64,000 nt of DNA from Microglena sp. YARC (taxonomy: Eukaryota > Chlorophyta > Chlorophyceae > Chlamydomonadales > Chlamydomonadaceae). A model generated the notes under the pieces. That model saw only the letters and a list, made by a program, of their open reading frames with translations, was not told where the DNA came from and did no database searches. The stretch lies in the NCBI GenBank assembly GCA_022414725.1, contig CM039463.1, forward strand, positions 39,945,884 to 40,009,883. Direction: 5' to 3'. Shown here piece after piece: positions 1 to 15,000 of the stretch; the stretch's first letter is position 1; every line of letters starts with the position of its first letter. Both the position numbers and the translations under genes were made by a program.

Positions 1-3000
1 ACTCAGAAGCTTATAGAGTATTAGTAGCTCCGTATTGTTTACCAATAGAGATTCATACCTCAGAAGCTTTAAGAGATAGTAGCTCGCGTATAATTACCAA
101 TAGGTTTATTACCTCAGAAGGCTTAGAGTATTAGTACTCTGTATTGTATACAATAGGATCATACTTTCCAGAACTTTAAGAGTTATAGATAGCGCGTTAT
201 TTTTACAATAGGCGAATCAATACCACAGAAGCTAGAGCTTATAGATTAGTTCGTATTGCTTACCATAGATCATACCATTCATACCTAAATAGCTTAGAGG
301 TTATAGTAGTCGGTATTGTGTACAATAGGGATCATCCTTCAGTAGCCTTTAGAGTTTATGTGGTAGTTCGGTTATTGTTACAATTAGGGATCATACTCAA
401 TAGCTTTAGAGTATATAGTCGTATTGTTACAATAGGATTCATTACATTCATACTTAAATAGCCTTAGAGTATAGTAGCTCCGCCGTATCTGTTACAATAG
501 CGATCAATATTCAGAACTTAAAAAGTATATTTAGCTCGTATGTTACAATTAGGATTATAATCAGAAGCTATAGAGTATAGTAGCTCGTATGGTTTACAAA
601 GGGATCATCCTCAAGTAGCTTAGAGTATTGTTAGTTCGGTATTGTTACAATAGGGAAATCATACTCAGTAGGCTTAGAGTATTAGTAGCTCGTATTGTTA
701 CAATAGGATCTAACATTCATACTCAATAGCTTAATTATAGCTTAGCTCCGGTATTTTTTACAATATGGGTATTATAACTCAGAAGCTTAGAGGTATCAAA
801 TAGCTCTGTATTGTTACAATAGGGAATCATTACTCAGAAAGCTTTACAGTATTAGTAGCTCGCGCGTTATTTGTTACAATAGGGATTCATATCCATGTAG
901 CCTAAGAGCATAGTAGCTCCGGTATTGTTACCAATAGGATTCAATACTCCCCAAGTATCCTTAGAGTATTGTAGCTCGTATTGTTACCGATAAGATCATA
1001 CATTCATAACTTAATAGTTTAGAGTATAGTTAAGCTCGGTATTGTTACACAATAGGAATTCATACTCAGCAAGAAGCTTAAGATTATAGTAGCTCGGTTA
1101 TTGTCACCAATAGGCAATCACACTCAGAAGCTTAATAGTATAGTTAGTCGGTAATTGTACCAATAGGGATCATTTACTCAGAAGCTTAGAGTTATAAGTA
1201 GCTCGTATTGTTACATTAGGATCATACTAGACTAGAAGCTTAGCAGTATAGTTACTCGTATTTGTTACAGGCGTATAGGGATCGGGATTTAAGATCTCAG
1301 AACGTAGCTTAGAGTATAGTAGCTCGGTATAATTGTTAATAGGGTTTATATTACTCGAAAGCCTTAGAGTATAGTGAGCTCGGTATTTGTTTACAATAGG
1401 GATCATACTCAGAAGCTAAGAGTTATAGGGGTAGCTCTGTATTGTTACAAATAGGGATCATACTCAGAAGCTTAGAGTTATAGGAATTCTCGGTATTGTT
1501 ACAATAGGGATCATACTCAGAAATCTTAGAGTATAGTAGTTCGGTTATTCTTTACAATAAGGATCATACATTCATACTAAATAGCTTAGAGTATAGTAGC
1601 TCGGTATTCTTACAATAGGAGATCATCCTCAGTAAGACTTAGAGTATGGTAGCTTCGTGGATTGTTACAATAGGGATCATATTACTCAGTAGCTTTAGAA
1701 TTGTATAGTTAGTTCGGTATTGTTACAATAGGGAATCATACATTCATACTAAATAATGCTTACTTTAGAGTATAGTAGCTCAGGTATTGTTACAATAGAG
1801 GATCATATATTCTTAGAATAGCTTTAAAGTATAGAGCTAGCTCGTATTGTTACAATAGGGATTAATAATCAGAAGCTTAGAGTATAGTAGCTCGGCTTAT
1901 TGTTACAATAGGGATCATACTCAGTAGCTTAGAGTATATGGTTTAGCTCGTTTAATATTGTTATACAATAGGGATCATACTCAGAAGCTTAGAGTATAGT
2001 AGTCGGTATTGTTACAATAGGGATCATACATTCATTACTCAAGTAGCTAGATGTATTAGTAGCTCGGTATTGTTACAATAGGATCATACTCAGAAGCTTA
2101 GAGTATAAAAGCTCTGTATTGTTACAATAGATCCATACTTCAGGAGCTTAGTTTATAGTATGCTCGGTATTGTTTGCAATAGGGATCAAATCCAGTAGGC
2201 TAAGAGCATTAAGTTAGATCGGTATTGTTACAATAGGGATTCATACTCAGTAGCTTAGAGTATTGTACGAGGCTCGGTATTGTTACCCCGATAGGATCAT
2301 ACATTCATACTCAATTAGCTTTCAGAGCTATAGTAAGCTCGTCGTATTGTTATTGTTACATTGTTACAATAGGAATCGCGGATACTCAGAAGCTTAGATT
2401 ATAGTAAGCCTACTAATTGTAGTTTGTCACCAATAGGTCAAACTCAGAAGCTGTATAGTATAGTATAGTAGCTCGGTATTGTAACCAATAGGGATCATAC
2501 TCAGAAAAAGCTTCCTTTTAGAGTATAGTAGCTCGGTATTGTTTAACATTAGGGATCATAAAACACATCAGAAGGGCTTAAGAGTATTAAGTAGCTCGGT
2601 ATTGTTACAATAGGGATCATACTCAGAAGCTTAGAGTTATAGTAGCTCGGTCTTTTATTTAATACAATAGGGGATCATACTCAGAAGCTTAGAGTATAAG
2701 TTAGCTCGGGGCTATTCCAGTTTTTACGATAAGGATCATACATTCATACTCAATAGCTTAGATTATTTACCGTAGCTCGGTTATTCACCGTTACAATAAG
2801 GGATCCATGCTTAGAAGCTTAGAGTATAGTAGCTCGGGTATTGTCACAATAGGATCATACTCAGAGCTTAGAGTATAGTAGGCTCGGTATTGTTACAATA
2901 GGGATCATACTCAGAAGCCTTATATTTTAGTAGCTCCGTATTGTCACAATTAGGGATCATTACTCAGTAGCTTGGGATATTAGTAGCTCCTGTATTGTTA

Positions 3001-6000
3001 CAATAGGGATCATACTCAGAAGCTTAGAGTATTAGTTAGCTCGCGTATTGTATATAATGGGGATCATACTCAGTAGCTTAGAGTATAGTAGCTCGGTATT
3101 GTTACAATGGGGTTAGGGAAAAAAAAAAAAAATCATACTCAGAAGCTTTAGAGTATAGTAGGCTCGGTATTGTTACGATAAGGATCATACATTCATCTCA
3201 ATAGCTTTGAGTATAGTAGCTCGGTATTGTTACAATAAAACAACATAGTTGGATCATATCTTCAGGAAGCTTAAGAGTATAATTTGTAGCTATATGTGTT
3301 CTTTGTTACGCCCATCGTAATACAAGGATACGGATCATACTCGAAGCTTAGATAATAGTAGCTCGGTATTGTTACAATAGGGATCATTACTCAGAAGCGG
3401 TTACTTTGGTTGAAAGTTATAGTTCAGTTCGCGTCGGGTAATGTTACGATAAGGATCATACATTCATACTCAATAGCTTAGAGTATAGTAGTTTCGGTAT
3501 TGTTACAGATAGGGATCATACCTCAGTTAGCTTATAGTATAGTAGCTCGTATTGTCACAATTAGCTGGATAATACTGCAGAAGCTTAGAGTATAGTATCC
3601 TCTCGGTATTGTTACAATTAGGGATCATACTCAGAAAAGCTTATAGAGTATGTGTTGTAGTAGCTCGGTATTGTTTACAAAATAGGGATCTATACTCAGT
3701 TAAGCTTAGAGTATAGTACTCGGTATTGTTCACAATAGGGATCATATTATAGAGACTCTTCAGAAGCTTAGAGATATTAGTAGCTCGCAGTATTGTTACA
3801 TAGGGATCATACTCAGAAGCTTAGAGTATAGTCAGCTCGGTAATTTGTTACAATCAGGGATAATACTCGGAAGTTAAATAGGGATAATATTCTTAGAGTA
3901 AGTAGCTCGGTATTGAGTATTAGCAACATAGCATTTAGAGTATAGTAGCGGTATTGTTACAATAGGGGATCATACTCAGTAGAGTATAGTAGCTTATAGT
4001 ATAGTTAGAGTATAGTAGCTCGGTATTGTTTACTCGATAATTAATTGGCTCGGTATCATAGGGATCATTAAGAGGCATACTCGTATGTCAATAATCATAG
4101 AAGCTAAGAGATAAGTATGCTCGTTGTCATAGTAGAAGCTTAGGTATTAGAATTCGGTATAGGGAATCATACTCAGTTTACAAAGCTAGGTTATAGTTAT
4201 GCTCGGATATTGTTACATACTCAGAAAGCTTAGAGTATAGTAGCTCCGGTATTGTATTAACGTCACAACAGGATAATACTCAGAAGCTTAAGAGTATGGT
4301 AGATCGTATTTGTTACAATAGGGATCATTACTCAGAAGCTTAGAGTATAGTAGCTCTGCGGTATTGTTCCAATAGGGATCATACTCAGAAGCTTTGAGCT
4401 ATTGTAGCTCGGTATTGTTACAATAGGCTTTCGATCATACTCAGAAGCTTAGAGTATAGTAGTTCGGTATTGTTACAATAGATCATTTACTTCATTCAGA
4501 GTATAGTACTCAATAGCTTAGAATTTATAGTAGCTCGGTATTGTTACAATAGGGATCATACTCAGAAGCTTTAGAGTATAATCTCTGTATGTGTACAATA
4601 GGGATCATACTCAGAAGCCTTAGAGTATAGTAGTCGGTATTTTACAATAGGATCGCCTCAGGAATTTTTTAGATTGTTCTAAATAGGGATCATACTCAGA
4701 GATTAGAGTATAGTAGCTCGTATTGTTACAAATAGGGATCATATACAGAAGCTTTATAATTACGTTACAATAGTAGAAGCTTAGAGTATAGTAGCTCGGT
4801 ATTGTGACTTATTACAATAGATTTACTCAGAAGCCTAGAGTATACGTTAGCTCTGTATCGGATGTTTACAATAGAGATCATACTCAGAAGCTAACGCTTC
4901 AATAAGGAGAGCTAGAGTAGTAGGACTCGATATTGTCACAATAGGATGAATTATAGAAGCTTAGAGTATAGTAGCTCGGTATTGTTGTCTTACAATAGGG
5001 ATGATCACTCAGTTCGAGCTTAGAGGGTATAGTAGTTCGGTATTGTTCAATTAAGCGATCATTACAATAAATAGCTATGTAGTTAGCTCTTATTGTTTAC
5101 GATAAGGATCATACATTTTCATACTCAATAGCTATAGACTATAGCTAGCTCGCGTATTGTTACAATAAGGGATCATCACAAAATTCATATTAGGTTAGAG
5201 TATAGTAGCTCGGTATTGTTACAATAGGATCATACTCAGGAGCTTGAGTATATAGCTCGCAGAATAGGGTATTCCATCATTCATGCTTTATACGTAGATT
5301 CGTATACCAATAGGGATCATACTCAGTAGATAGCTTACGAGTAATAGTAGCTCTGTATTGTCTACAATAGGGATCATTACATCACTCAGCTATACTCGGT
5401 ATTTGATAATAGAGATTATACTATCAGTAGCTTAGAGCTCGGGCTATTGTTAGTAGACTTAGAGTATACGGATTTCGGTAGATTAGGTAGTAGACAATTG
5501 TCATACTCAGAAGCTTAGTTGTATAGTAGCTCGTTACGATACCTTGTATTGTGTTAGAGTAATAGTAGCTCTGAGGGATCATACAGGTAGTAAGCAACAG
5601 GGATAGGATCATATTCAGGAAGCTTAGAGTATAGTAGGCTCGTATTGTTACGAATAATCATTCATACTCAATAGCTTAGTAGTATAGTAGCTCGTGTTTA
5701 CAATACGTATTGTCTAGCTAGCCTTATTGTTCAATAGGGACCATTCTGTAGCTTAGATTATAGTAGCTCGGTATTGTTACAATAGGATCATACTCAGAGC
5801 TTGAGTATTGTAGTTCGGTATGTTACGATAAGGGATCATACATTTATACTCAATAGCTTAGAGTATAGTAGTTCGGTATTTGTCACATAGGGATCAAAAC
5901 TCATATTTCAGCTTTAGTAAAAATGTAGCTCGGTATTGTCACAATAGGGATATACTCCAGAAGCTTAGAGTATTAGTAGCTCGGTATTGTTACAATAGGG

Positions 6001-9000
6001 ATCATACTCAGAAGCTTCTTAGAGTATAGTAGCATCTCGTATTGGTTACAATAGGAGATCATACATCAGAAGCTTAGGTAGTATGTAACCTAGTAGCTCG
6101 GTATTGTCACAATAGGGATCATACTCAGAATTGCTTAGATAGTATTATAGTTGGTTACTTGTCATTATCTTTAGAGGTATTGGTGTATCGGTAATTTGTC
6201 AAAAATAAAGGATCATACTCAGTAAGCTAGGTAAATAGATCGGTATAAAATGGGAATCCTCAGAGCTTAGAGTATCTTAGGTATTCGTACAAATAGTATA
6301 GTTTAGCTCGGTATCTTAGAAGTATGTTCGTATTGTTACAATAGGATATCATGGAAGCTTCAGTATCAGTTAGTTCACGTATAGGTCATACTGCAAGTTA
6401 TTAGGTATAGTAGCAAATACCTCAGTTTATCGGATACTCAGTTTGCGCCATTAGCAATTAGGAAGCCCTTACCGTTATAAGGATCTCCATCGGTATTGGA
6501 ACATTGTTTACAATCCTCCAGCTTAGAGTTCGGATATATTGCCAGATACTTAGAGTTTATAGTAGCCTAAAGTTCCGGCTTATTATTATACGAGGAGATA
6601 TACCATTCCATACTAAACTCCGCACATCAGCTTTAGAGCTAATTTGTTAGATTAAGTTAGTATACAATAGTTCGGTAATTGTTACAATAGGGTGTATAGT
6701 AACAGAGCTTAGTGGTGTGAGTATTGTTTCAAATCGGATCATCCCAGAATCTTAGTATCGGTTTGGCATACACACTACGGACTCATACCACCCATTCATA
6801 CCCAAATAGCTTAGATTATAGTAGCTCGGGTCTCAGACCGCACACTGCGTAATCAGACCGCTCTGTCATTGTTACGATACGGGATCATACTCAGATTAGA
6901 GTTATGTAGTTTAATTCTAGTACGCCTTGTATTGTCTAGGGATCACACTCAGTAGCTCGGTTGTAGAGAGTCTTATGTATTTTGATATTGGTTACATACT
7001 TTTGTTCTCGGATGTAGGCTTAGAGGTATAGTTAGCTCACTAGAAGCTATAGTAGCAGTTCAATGGACTCAGCTATGGATTAAGAGGCAGCTTAGTAGTA
7101 CTAGGGTCTTTACATTGTTAATAAGGATCATGTGACTAGGCTTAGAGTCATAGTATTGTACTCAGAAGCTTAGAGTATACTCAGTTAGAGTATAGTAGCT
7201 CGGTATTGTAAAACAATAGATGGAGTATCATTGTTAATAGGATCATACTCAGAAGCTTTATCCATATACTCAAAAGCTTAGAGTATAGTAGTCGGTATTG
7301 TTACAGATAGATCATACTTCAGAGCTTAGAGTATGTAAAGCTCGTATTGTTAGTGGTATAATCATTCCAGAGTAATAAATAGCTTATAGTATTTTCGGTA
7401 TTGTTACAATAGGATGATTCTAGACCTTAGAGTTATAGTCTATTAGCTTAGAGTATAGTAGCCGGTATTTACAATAGGGATCATACAGAAGCTTAGAGTA
7501 TAGTAGTTCGGTATTGTTACAATAGGGATCATACTCAGTTAGCTTAAGTATAGTATTCGTATTGTTACAATAGGGAATTACATTCAGAAGCTTAGAGTAT
7601 AGTAGCTCGGTATGTTACAATAGGGATTTCATACTGCGTTCAATCAGATAGCTTAGAGTATAGTAGCTCGGTATTGTTACAATAGGGATCATACTTAGCT
7701 TAGAGTATAGTAGCTCGGTATTGTTTACAATATAGGGATCATACTCAGAAGCTTAGAGTAATAGTTAGCTCGTATTGGGGATTCTATAGGATCCTCAGCT
7801 TAGAGTATAGTAGGCTCGGTATTGTTACAATAGGGATATCAGAAGCTTATTGAGTATAGTAGGCTCATTGTTACAATAGGATCATACCAGAAGTTTAGAG
7901 TACAGTTATTGTTTACAATGGGATTCTTATAGAGTATAGTAGCTCGGTATTGTTACCAATAGGGATCATAACTCAGTAGCATTAGAGTATAGTAGCTTCG
8001 GTATTGTTGATCATAAATTTATAGCTTAGAGTATAGTAGCTCGGTATTGTTACGATAAGCGCTCTGTATACATACCTCAATAAGCTTAGAGTATAGTAGC
8101 TCGGTATTGTTACAAAATAGGGAATCAGAAAGCTTTAGAGTATAGTAGGCTCGTATTGTTACAATAGGGATCATACTCCAGTAGCTTAAGTATAGTAAGT
8201 CGGTATTGTTACAATAGGATCATACTCAGTAGCTTAGAGTATAGTAGCTCGGTATTGTTACAAATAGGGATCATAATCAGAAGCTTAGAGTATAGTAGTC
8301 GGTATTGTTACAATAGGGATCATACTCAGAAGCTTAGCTGTATAGTAGCTCGGTATTGTCACAATAGGATCATAAGCTCTGGTAGAAGCTAGGATTATAG
8401 TAGTCGGTATTGTTACAATAGGGATCATACTCAAGCTTAGAGTATAGTAGCTCGGTATTGTTACAATAGGATCATACTCAAAGCTTAGAGTATAGTAGCT
8501 TGGTATTGTTACAATAGGGATCATACTCAGAAGCTTAGAGTATGTAGCTCTGTATTGTTCAATAGGGATCATACTTCAAGAGCTTAGAGTATAGTAGCTC
8601 GGTATTGTTACCAATAGGGATCATACTCAGTAGCTTAGAGTATAGTAGCTCGGTATTGTTTACAATAGGGATCATACTCAGAGCTCGATAGAGATAGTGT
8701 ATTGCTCGGTATTAATAGGGATTCATTCTCAGCTTAGTAGCTCGGTATTTGTACAATAAGTATCATACTCATACTCAGAAAACTTTAGAGTATAGTAGCT
8801 CGTATTGTTACAATTAGGGATCAATAGGGTCGGTATTGTTCATACTCTCAGAAGCTTAGAGTATAGGTAGCTCGGTTATTGTTTACAATAGGGATTCATA
8901 CTCAGTAGCTTAGAGTATAGTAGCTCGGTATTGTTACAATAGGGATCATATCAGAGTATAGGCTCGTAGGATCATACTCATACTCAAAGCTTAGAGTATA

Positions 9001-12000
9001 GTAGCTCGGTATTGTTACAATAGGGATCATACTCAGCTTAGAGTATAGTAGCTCGGTATTGTTACAATAGGGATCATACTCAGAGTTTAGAGTATTAAGC
9101 TCGGTATTGTTAGTAGCATACTCAGCTTAGAGTATAGTAGCTCGGTATTGTCACAATAGGGATCATACTCAGAAGCTTAGAGTATAGTAGCTTGCGGTAT
9201 TGTTACAATAGGGATCATACTCAGAAGCTTAGAGTATAAGTAGCTCGGTATTGTTCTAGGGATCATACTCAGAAGCTTAAGAGTATAGTAGCTCGGTATT
9301 GTTACAATAGGATCATACTCAGAAGCTTAGAGTATAGTAGCTCGGTATTGTTACAATAGGGATCATTACTCAGAAGCTTAGAGTATAGTAGCTCGTATTG
9401 TTACAATAGGGATCATACTCAGAAGCTTAGAGTATAATAGCTCGGTATTGTTTACAAATAGGATCATACTCAGGCTTAGAGTATAGTAGTCGTATTAACA
9501 ATAGGGATCATACAGAGAAGTAGCTTACAATATATAGCTCGGTATTGTTACAATAGGATCATACTCAGAAGCTTAGAGTATAGTAGCTAGCCTCAGCTAC
9601 GTATCATACGCTTAGAGTATAACATTAATACTCATCGTCGTATTGTTTTACAATAGGGATCATAGCTTAGAGTATAGTAGCTCGGTATTGTTACAATAGG
9701 GATCATACTCAGTAAGCTTAGAGTATAGTAGTACGGTATTGTTACAATATCCTAGAAGCTTAGAGTATAGTAGCTCGGTATTGTCCACAATAGGGATCAT
9801 ACTCAGTAGCTTAGAGTATAGTAGCTCGGTATTGTTACAATAGGGATCATACTCAGAAATAGCTTAGAGTATAGTAGCTCGGTATTGGTTACAATAGGAT
9901 CATACTCAGTAGCTTAGTTAGTATAGTAGCTCGGTATTGTTACAATAGGGATCAATACTCAGAAGCTTAGAGTAATAGTAGCTCGGTATTGTTACAATAG
10001 GGATCATACTCATACTCAAAGCTTAGAGTATAGTAGATCGGTATTGTTACAATAGGGATCATACTCAGTAAGCTTAGAGTATAGTAGCTCGTATTGTTAC
10101 ATAAGGGATCATATCATCAGAAGCTTAGAGTATAGTAGCTTCGGTAATTGTTACAATAGGGATCATACTCATAAGCTTTAGAGTATAGTAGCTCTTCGGT
10201 AAGAGTTGTTGTACGATAGGGATCATACTCAAGCTTAGAGTATAGTAGCTCGGTATTGTTACAATAGGGATCATACTCAGAAGCTTAGAGTATAGTAGTT
10301 GGTAGTTCGGTATTGGTTACAATAGGGATCATACTCAATAAGCTTAGAGTATAGTAGCTCGGTATTGTTACAATAGGGATCATACTCAGCAAGCTTAGAG
10401 TATAGTAGCTCGGTATTGGTTACAATAGGGATCATACATTCATACTACTCAGAGCTTAGAGTATAGTAGCTCGGTATTGTTACAATAGGATCATACTCAA
10501 AGCTTAGAGTATAGTAAGTCTCGGTATTGTTACAATAGGGATCATACTCAGAAGCTTAGAGTATAGTAGCTCGGTATTGTTACAATAGGGGATCATATAC
10601 TCAGAAGCTTAGAGTATAGTAGCTCGGTATTGTTACAATAGGGATCATACTCAGAAGCTTAGAGTATAGTAGCTCGGTATTGTTACAATAGGGATCATAC
10701 TCAGAAGCTTAGAGTATAGTAGATCGGTATTGTTACAATAGGGATCATACTCAGAAGCTTAGAGTATAGTAGCTCGTATTGTTCACAATAGGGATCATAC
10801 TCAGCTTTAGCGTAGCTCGGTATTGTTACAATAGGGATCATACTCAGTAGCTTAGGAGTATAGTAGCTCGGTATTGTTACATAGGGATCGATCATACTCA
10901 GGAGTATAGTAGTCGGTATTGTTACAATAGGGATCATAAGCTTAGAGTATAGTAGCTCGGTATTGTTACAATAGGGATCATACTCAGAAGCTTAGAGTAT
11001 AGTAGCTCGGTATTGTTACAATAGGGATATACAAACTCAGAACTTAGAGTATGTAGCTCGGTATTGGATTACAATAGGGATCATACTCAGAAGCTTAGAG
11101 TATAGTAGCTATAAGGGATGCTACTCAGAAGCTATAGAAGTATAGTAGCTCGGTATTGTCACAATAGGGATCATACTCAGAAGCTTAGAGTATAGTGGTA
11201 TTGCCAATAGGATCATACTCGCTTAGAGTATAGTAGTCGTTATTGTCACAAATAGGGATCATACTCAGAAGCTTAGCAATAGGGATTATACTCAGAAGCT
11301 GAATATAGTAGCTGCGGTATTGTTACAATAGGGATCATACTCAGAAGCTTAGAGTATAGTAGCTCGGTATTCAAGTTAGAGATAGTAGCTAGGGATCATA
11401 CTCATACTCAGATAGCTTATAGTATAGTAGCTCGGTATTGTTACAATAGGGATCATACTCAGAAGCTTAGAGTATAGTAGCTCGGTATACATGTTACAAT
11501 AGGGATCATACTCAGAAGCTTAGAGTATAGTAGCTCGGTATGGTAATTGTTTACAATAGGGATCATACTCAGAAGCTTAGAGTATAGTAGTTCGGTATTG
11601 TTGCCAATAGGGATCATACGCATAGCTTAGCTTAGAGTATAGTAGCTCGGTATTGTCACAATAGGGATCATACTCAGCTTCAGAAGCTTAGAGTATTAGT
11701 AGGGACTCGGTATTGTTACATAGGGATATACTCAGAAGCTTAGAGTATAGTAGCTCTGTATTGTTACAATAGGGATCATACTCAGAAGCTTAGAGTATAG
11801 TAGCTTGGTATTGTTACAATAGGGATCATACTCAGAAGCTTAGAGTATAGTAGCTCAGTATTGGTTTACAATAGGATCATAGTCAAGCTAGAGTATAGTA
11901 GCTCGGTATTGTTACAATAGGGATCATACTCAGAAGCTTAGAGTTATAGTAGCTTCGGTATTGTTACAATAGGGATCATACTCAGGCTTAGAGTTATAGT

Positions 12001-15000
12001 AGCTTCGTTATTGTCACAATAGGGATCATACTCAGTAATAGGATCTTAGAGTATAGTAGCTCGGTATTGTTAGCAATAGGTATCATACTCAGAAGCTTAG
12101 AGTATAGTAGCTCGGTATTGTTACAATAGGGATCCATACATCAGCTGCATTGTTACAATAGCTCAGAAGGCTTAGATTCATACATTCATACCCATAGCTT
12201 AGAGTATAGTAGCTCGGTATTGTTACAATAGGGATCATACTCAGACTCAGCTTAGAGTATAGTAGCTCGGTATTGTTACAATAGGATCATACTCAGCAAG
12301 CTTAGAGTATAGTAGCTCTGTATTGTTACAATAGGATCATACTCAGAAGCTTAGAGTATAGTAGCTCGGCTATTGTTATTGTTACAATAGGGATCATACT
12401 CAGAAGCTTAGAGTATAGTAGTACTCAGGTATTGTAGTCAATAGGGATCATACTCAGAAGCTTAGAGTATAGTAGCTCGGTATTGTTACAATAGGATCGA
12501 TATTCAAAGCTTAGAGTATAGTTAAGTTCGGTATTGTTACAATAGGGATCATACTTCATATTTAGAAGCTTAGAGTATAGTAGCTCGGTATTGTCACAAT
12601 AGGGATCATACTCAGAAGCTTAGAGTATAGTAGCTCGTATTGTTACAATAGGGATCATACTCAGAAGCTTAGAGTATAGTAGCTCGGTATTGTTACAATA
12701 GGGATCATACTCAGAATAGCTTAGAGTATAGTAGCTCGGTATTGTTACAATAGGGATCATACTCAGAAGCTTAGAGTATAGTAGCTCGGTATTGTTACAA
12801 TAGGGATCATACTCAGAAGCTTAGAGTATAGTAGCTCGGTATTGTTACAATAGGGATCATACTCAGAAGCTTAGAGTATAGTAGCTCGGTATTGTTTACA
12901 TATAGGGATCATACAGGTATTGTTACTCAATAGCTTAGAGTATAGTAGTCGTATTATTACAATAGGGATTCATACTCAGAAGCTTAGAGTATAGTAGCTC
13001 GGTATTGTCACAATAGGGATAGCAGTAGCTTAGAGTTATAGTAGCTCGGTACAATAGGGATCATACGAAGCTTAGAGTATAGTAGCTCGGTATTGTTTAC
13101 AATAGGGATCATACTCAGAGCTAGAGCTAGAGTATAGTAGCTCGGTATTGTTACAATAGGGATCATACTCAGAAGCTTAGAGTATAGTAGTCGGTATTGT
13201 TACAATAGGGATCATACTCAGAAGCTTTAGAGTATAGTAGCTCGGTATTGTTACAATAGGGATCATACATCAGCTTAGAGTATAGTAGCTCGGTATTGTT
13301 ACTAATAGGGATCATACTCATAATAGCTTTAGAGTATAGTAGCTCGGTATTGTTACAATAGGATCATACTCAGAAGCTTAGAGTATAGTAGCTCGGTATT
13401 GTTACAATAGGGATTACTCAGAAGCTTAGAGTATAGTAGCTCGGTATTGTTTACAATAGGGATCATACTCAGAAGCTTAGAGTATAGTAGCTCGGTATTG
13501 TTACAATAGGGATCATACTCAGAAGCTTAGAGTATAGTAGCTCGGTATTGTTACAATAGGGATCATACTCAGAAGCTTAGAGTATAGTAGCTCGGTATTG
13601 TTACAATAGGGATCATACATTCAGAAGCTTAGAGTATAGTAGCTCGGTATTGTTACAATAGGGATCATACTCAGAAGCCTAGAGTATAGTAGCTCTGTAT
13701 TGTTACAATAGGGATCATACTCAGAAGCTTAGAGTATAGTAGCTCGGTATTGTTACAATAGGGATCATACATTCAGAAGCTTAGAGTATAGTAGCTCGGT
13801 AATTGTTACAATAGGGATCATACTCAGAAGCTAGAGTATAGTAGCTCGGTATTGTTACAATAGGGATATTAGCTTAGAGTATAGTAGCTCGGTATTGTTA
13901 CAATAGGGATCATACTCAGAAGCTTAGAGTATAGTAGCTCGGTATTGTTAAATAGGGATCATTCAGATAGCTTAGAGTATAGTAGCTCGGGTATTGTACA
14001 ATAGGATCATACTCAGGGGCTCGGTATTGTTACAATAGGGATCATATCAGCTTAGAGTATAGTAGCTCGGTATTGTCAATAGGGATGAAGCTTAGAGTAT
14101 AGTAGTCGGTATTGTTACAATAGGGATCATACTCAGAGCTTAGAGTATAGTAGCTCGGTATTGTTACAATAGGGATCATACTCAGAAGCTTAGAGTATAG
14201 TAGCTCGGTATTGTTAAATAGGGATCATAAATCAGTAAGCTTAGAGTATAGTAGCTCGGTATTGTTACAATAGGGATCATATCAGAAGCTTAGAGTATAG
14301 TAGCTCGGTATTGTAGTATAGCTTAGAGTATAGTAGCTCGGTATTGTTACATAGGGATGAAGCTTAGAGTATAGTAGCTTCGGTATTGTTACAATAAGGG
14401 GAAGCTTAGAGTATAGTAGCTCGGTATTGTTACAATAGGGATCATACTCAGAAGCTTAGAGTATAGTAGCTCGGTATTGTCACAATAGGGATCATAGAAG
14501 CTTAGAGTATAGTAGCTCGGTATTGTTACAATAGGGATCATACTCAGAAGCTTAGAGTATAGTAGCTCGGTATTGTTTACAATAGGGATCATACTCAGAA
14601 GCTTAGAGTATAGTAGCTTCGGTATTGTTACAATAGGGATCGAGTATAGTAGTGGTATTGTTACAATAGGGATCATACTCAGTAGCTTAGAGTATAGTAG
14701 CTCGGTATTGTTACAATAGGGATCATACTCAGAAGCTTAGAGTATAGTAGCTCGGTATTGTTACAATAGGGATCATACTCAGAAGCTTAGAGTATAGTAG
14801 CTCGGTATTGTTACAATAGGGATCATACTCAGAAGCTTAGAGTATAGTAGCTCGGTATTGTTACAATAGGGATCATACTCAGAAGCTTAGAGTATAGTAG
14901 CTCGGTATTGTTACAATAGGGATCATACTCAGAAGCTTAGAGTATAGTAGCTCGGTATTGTTACAATAGGGATCATACTCAGAAGCTTAGAGTATAGTAG

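Noticed and set aside
3118..3131. A-run inside the satellite (gggaaaaaaaaaaaa...), considered as the tail of a tiny retro-insertion.
   Set aside because: No inserted sequence and no target duplication lie beside it, and it falls in the noisy left end, so a read artefact is likelier.
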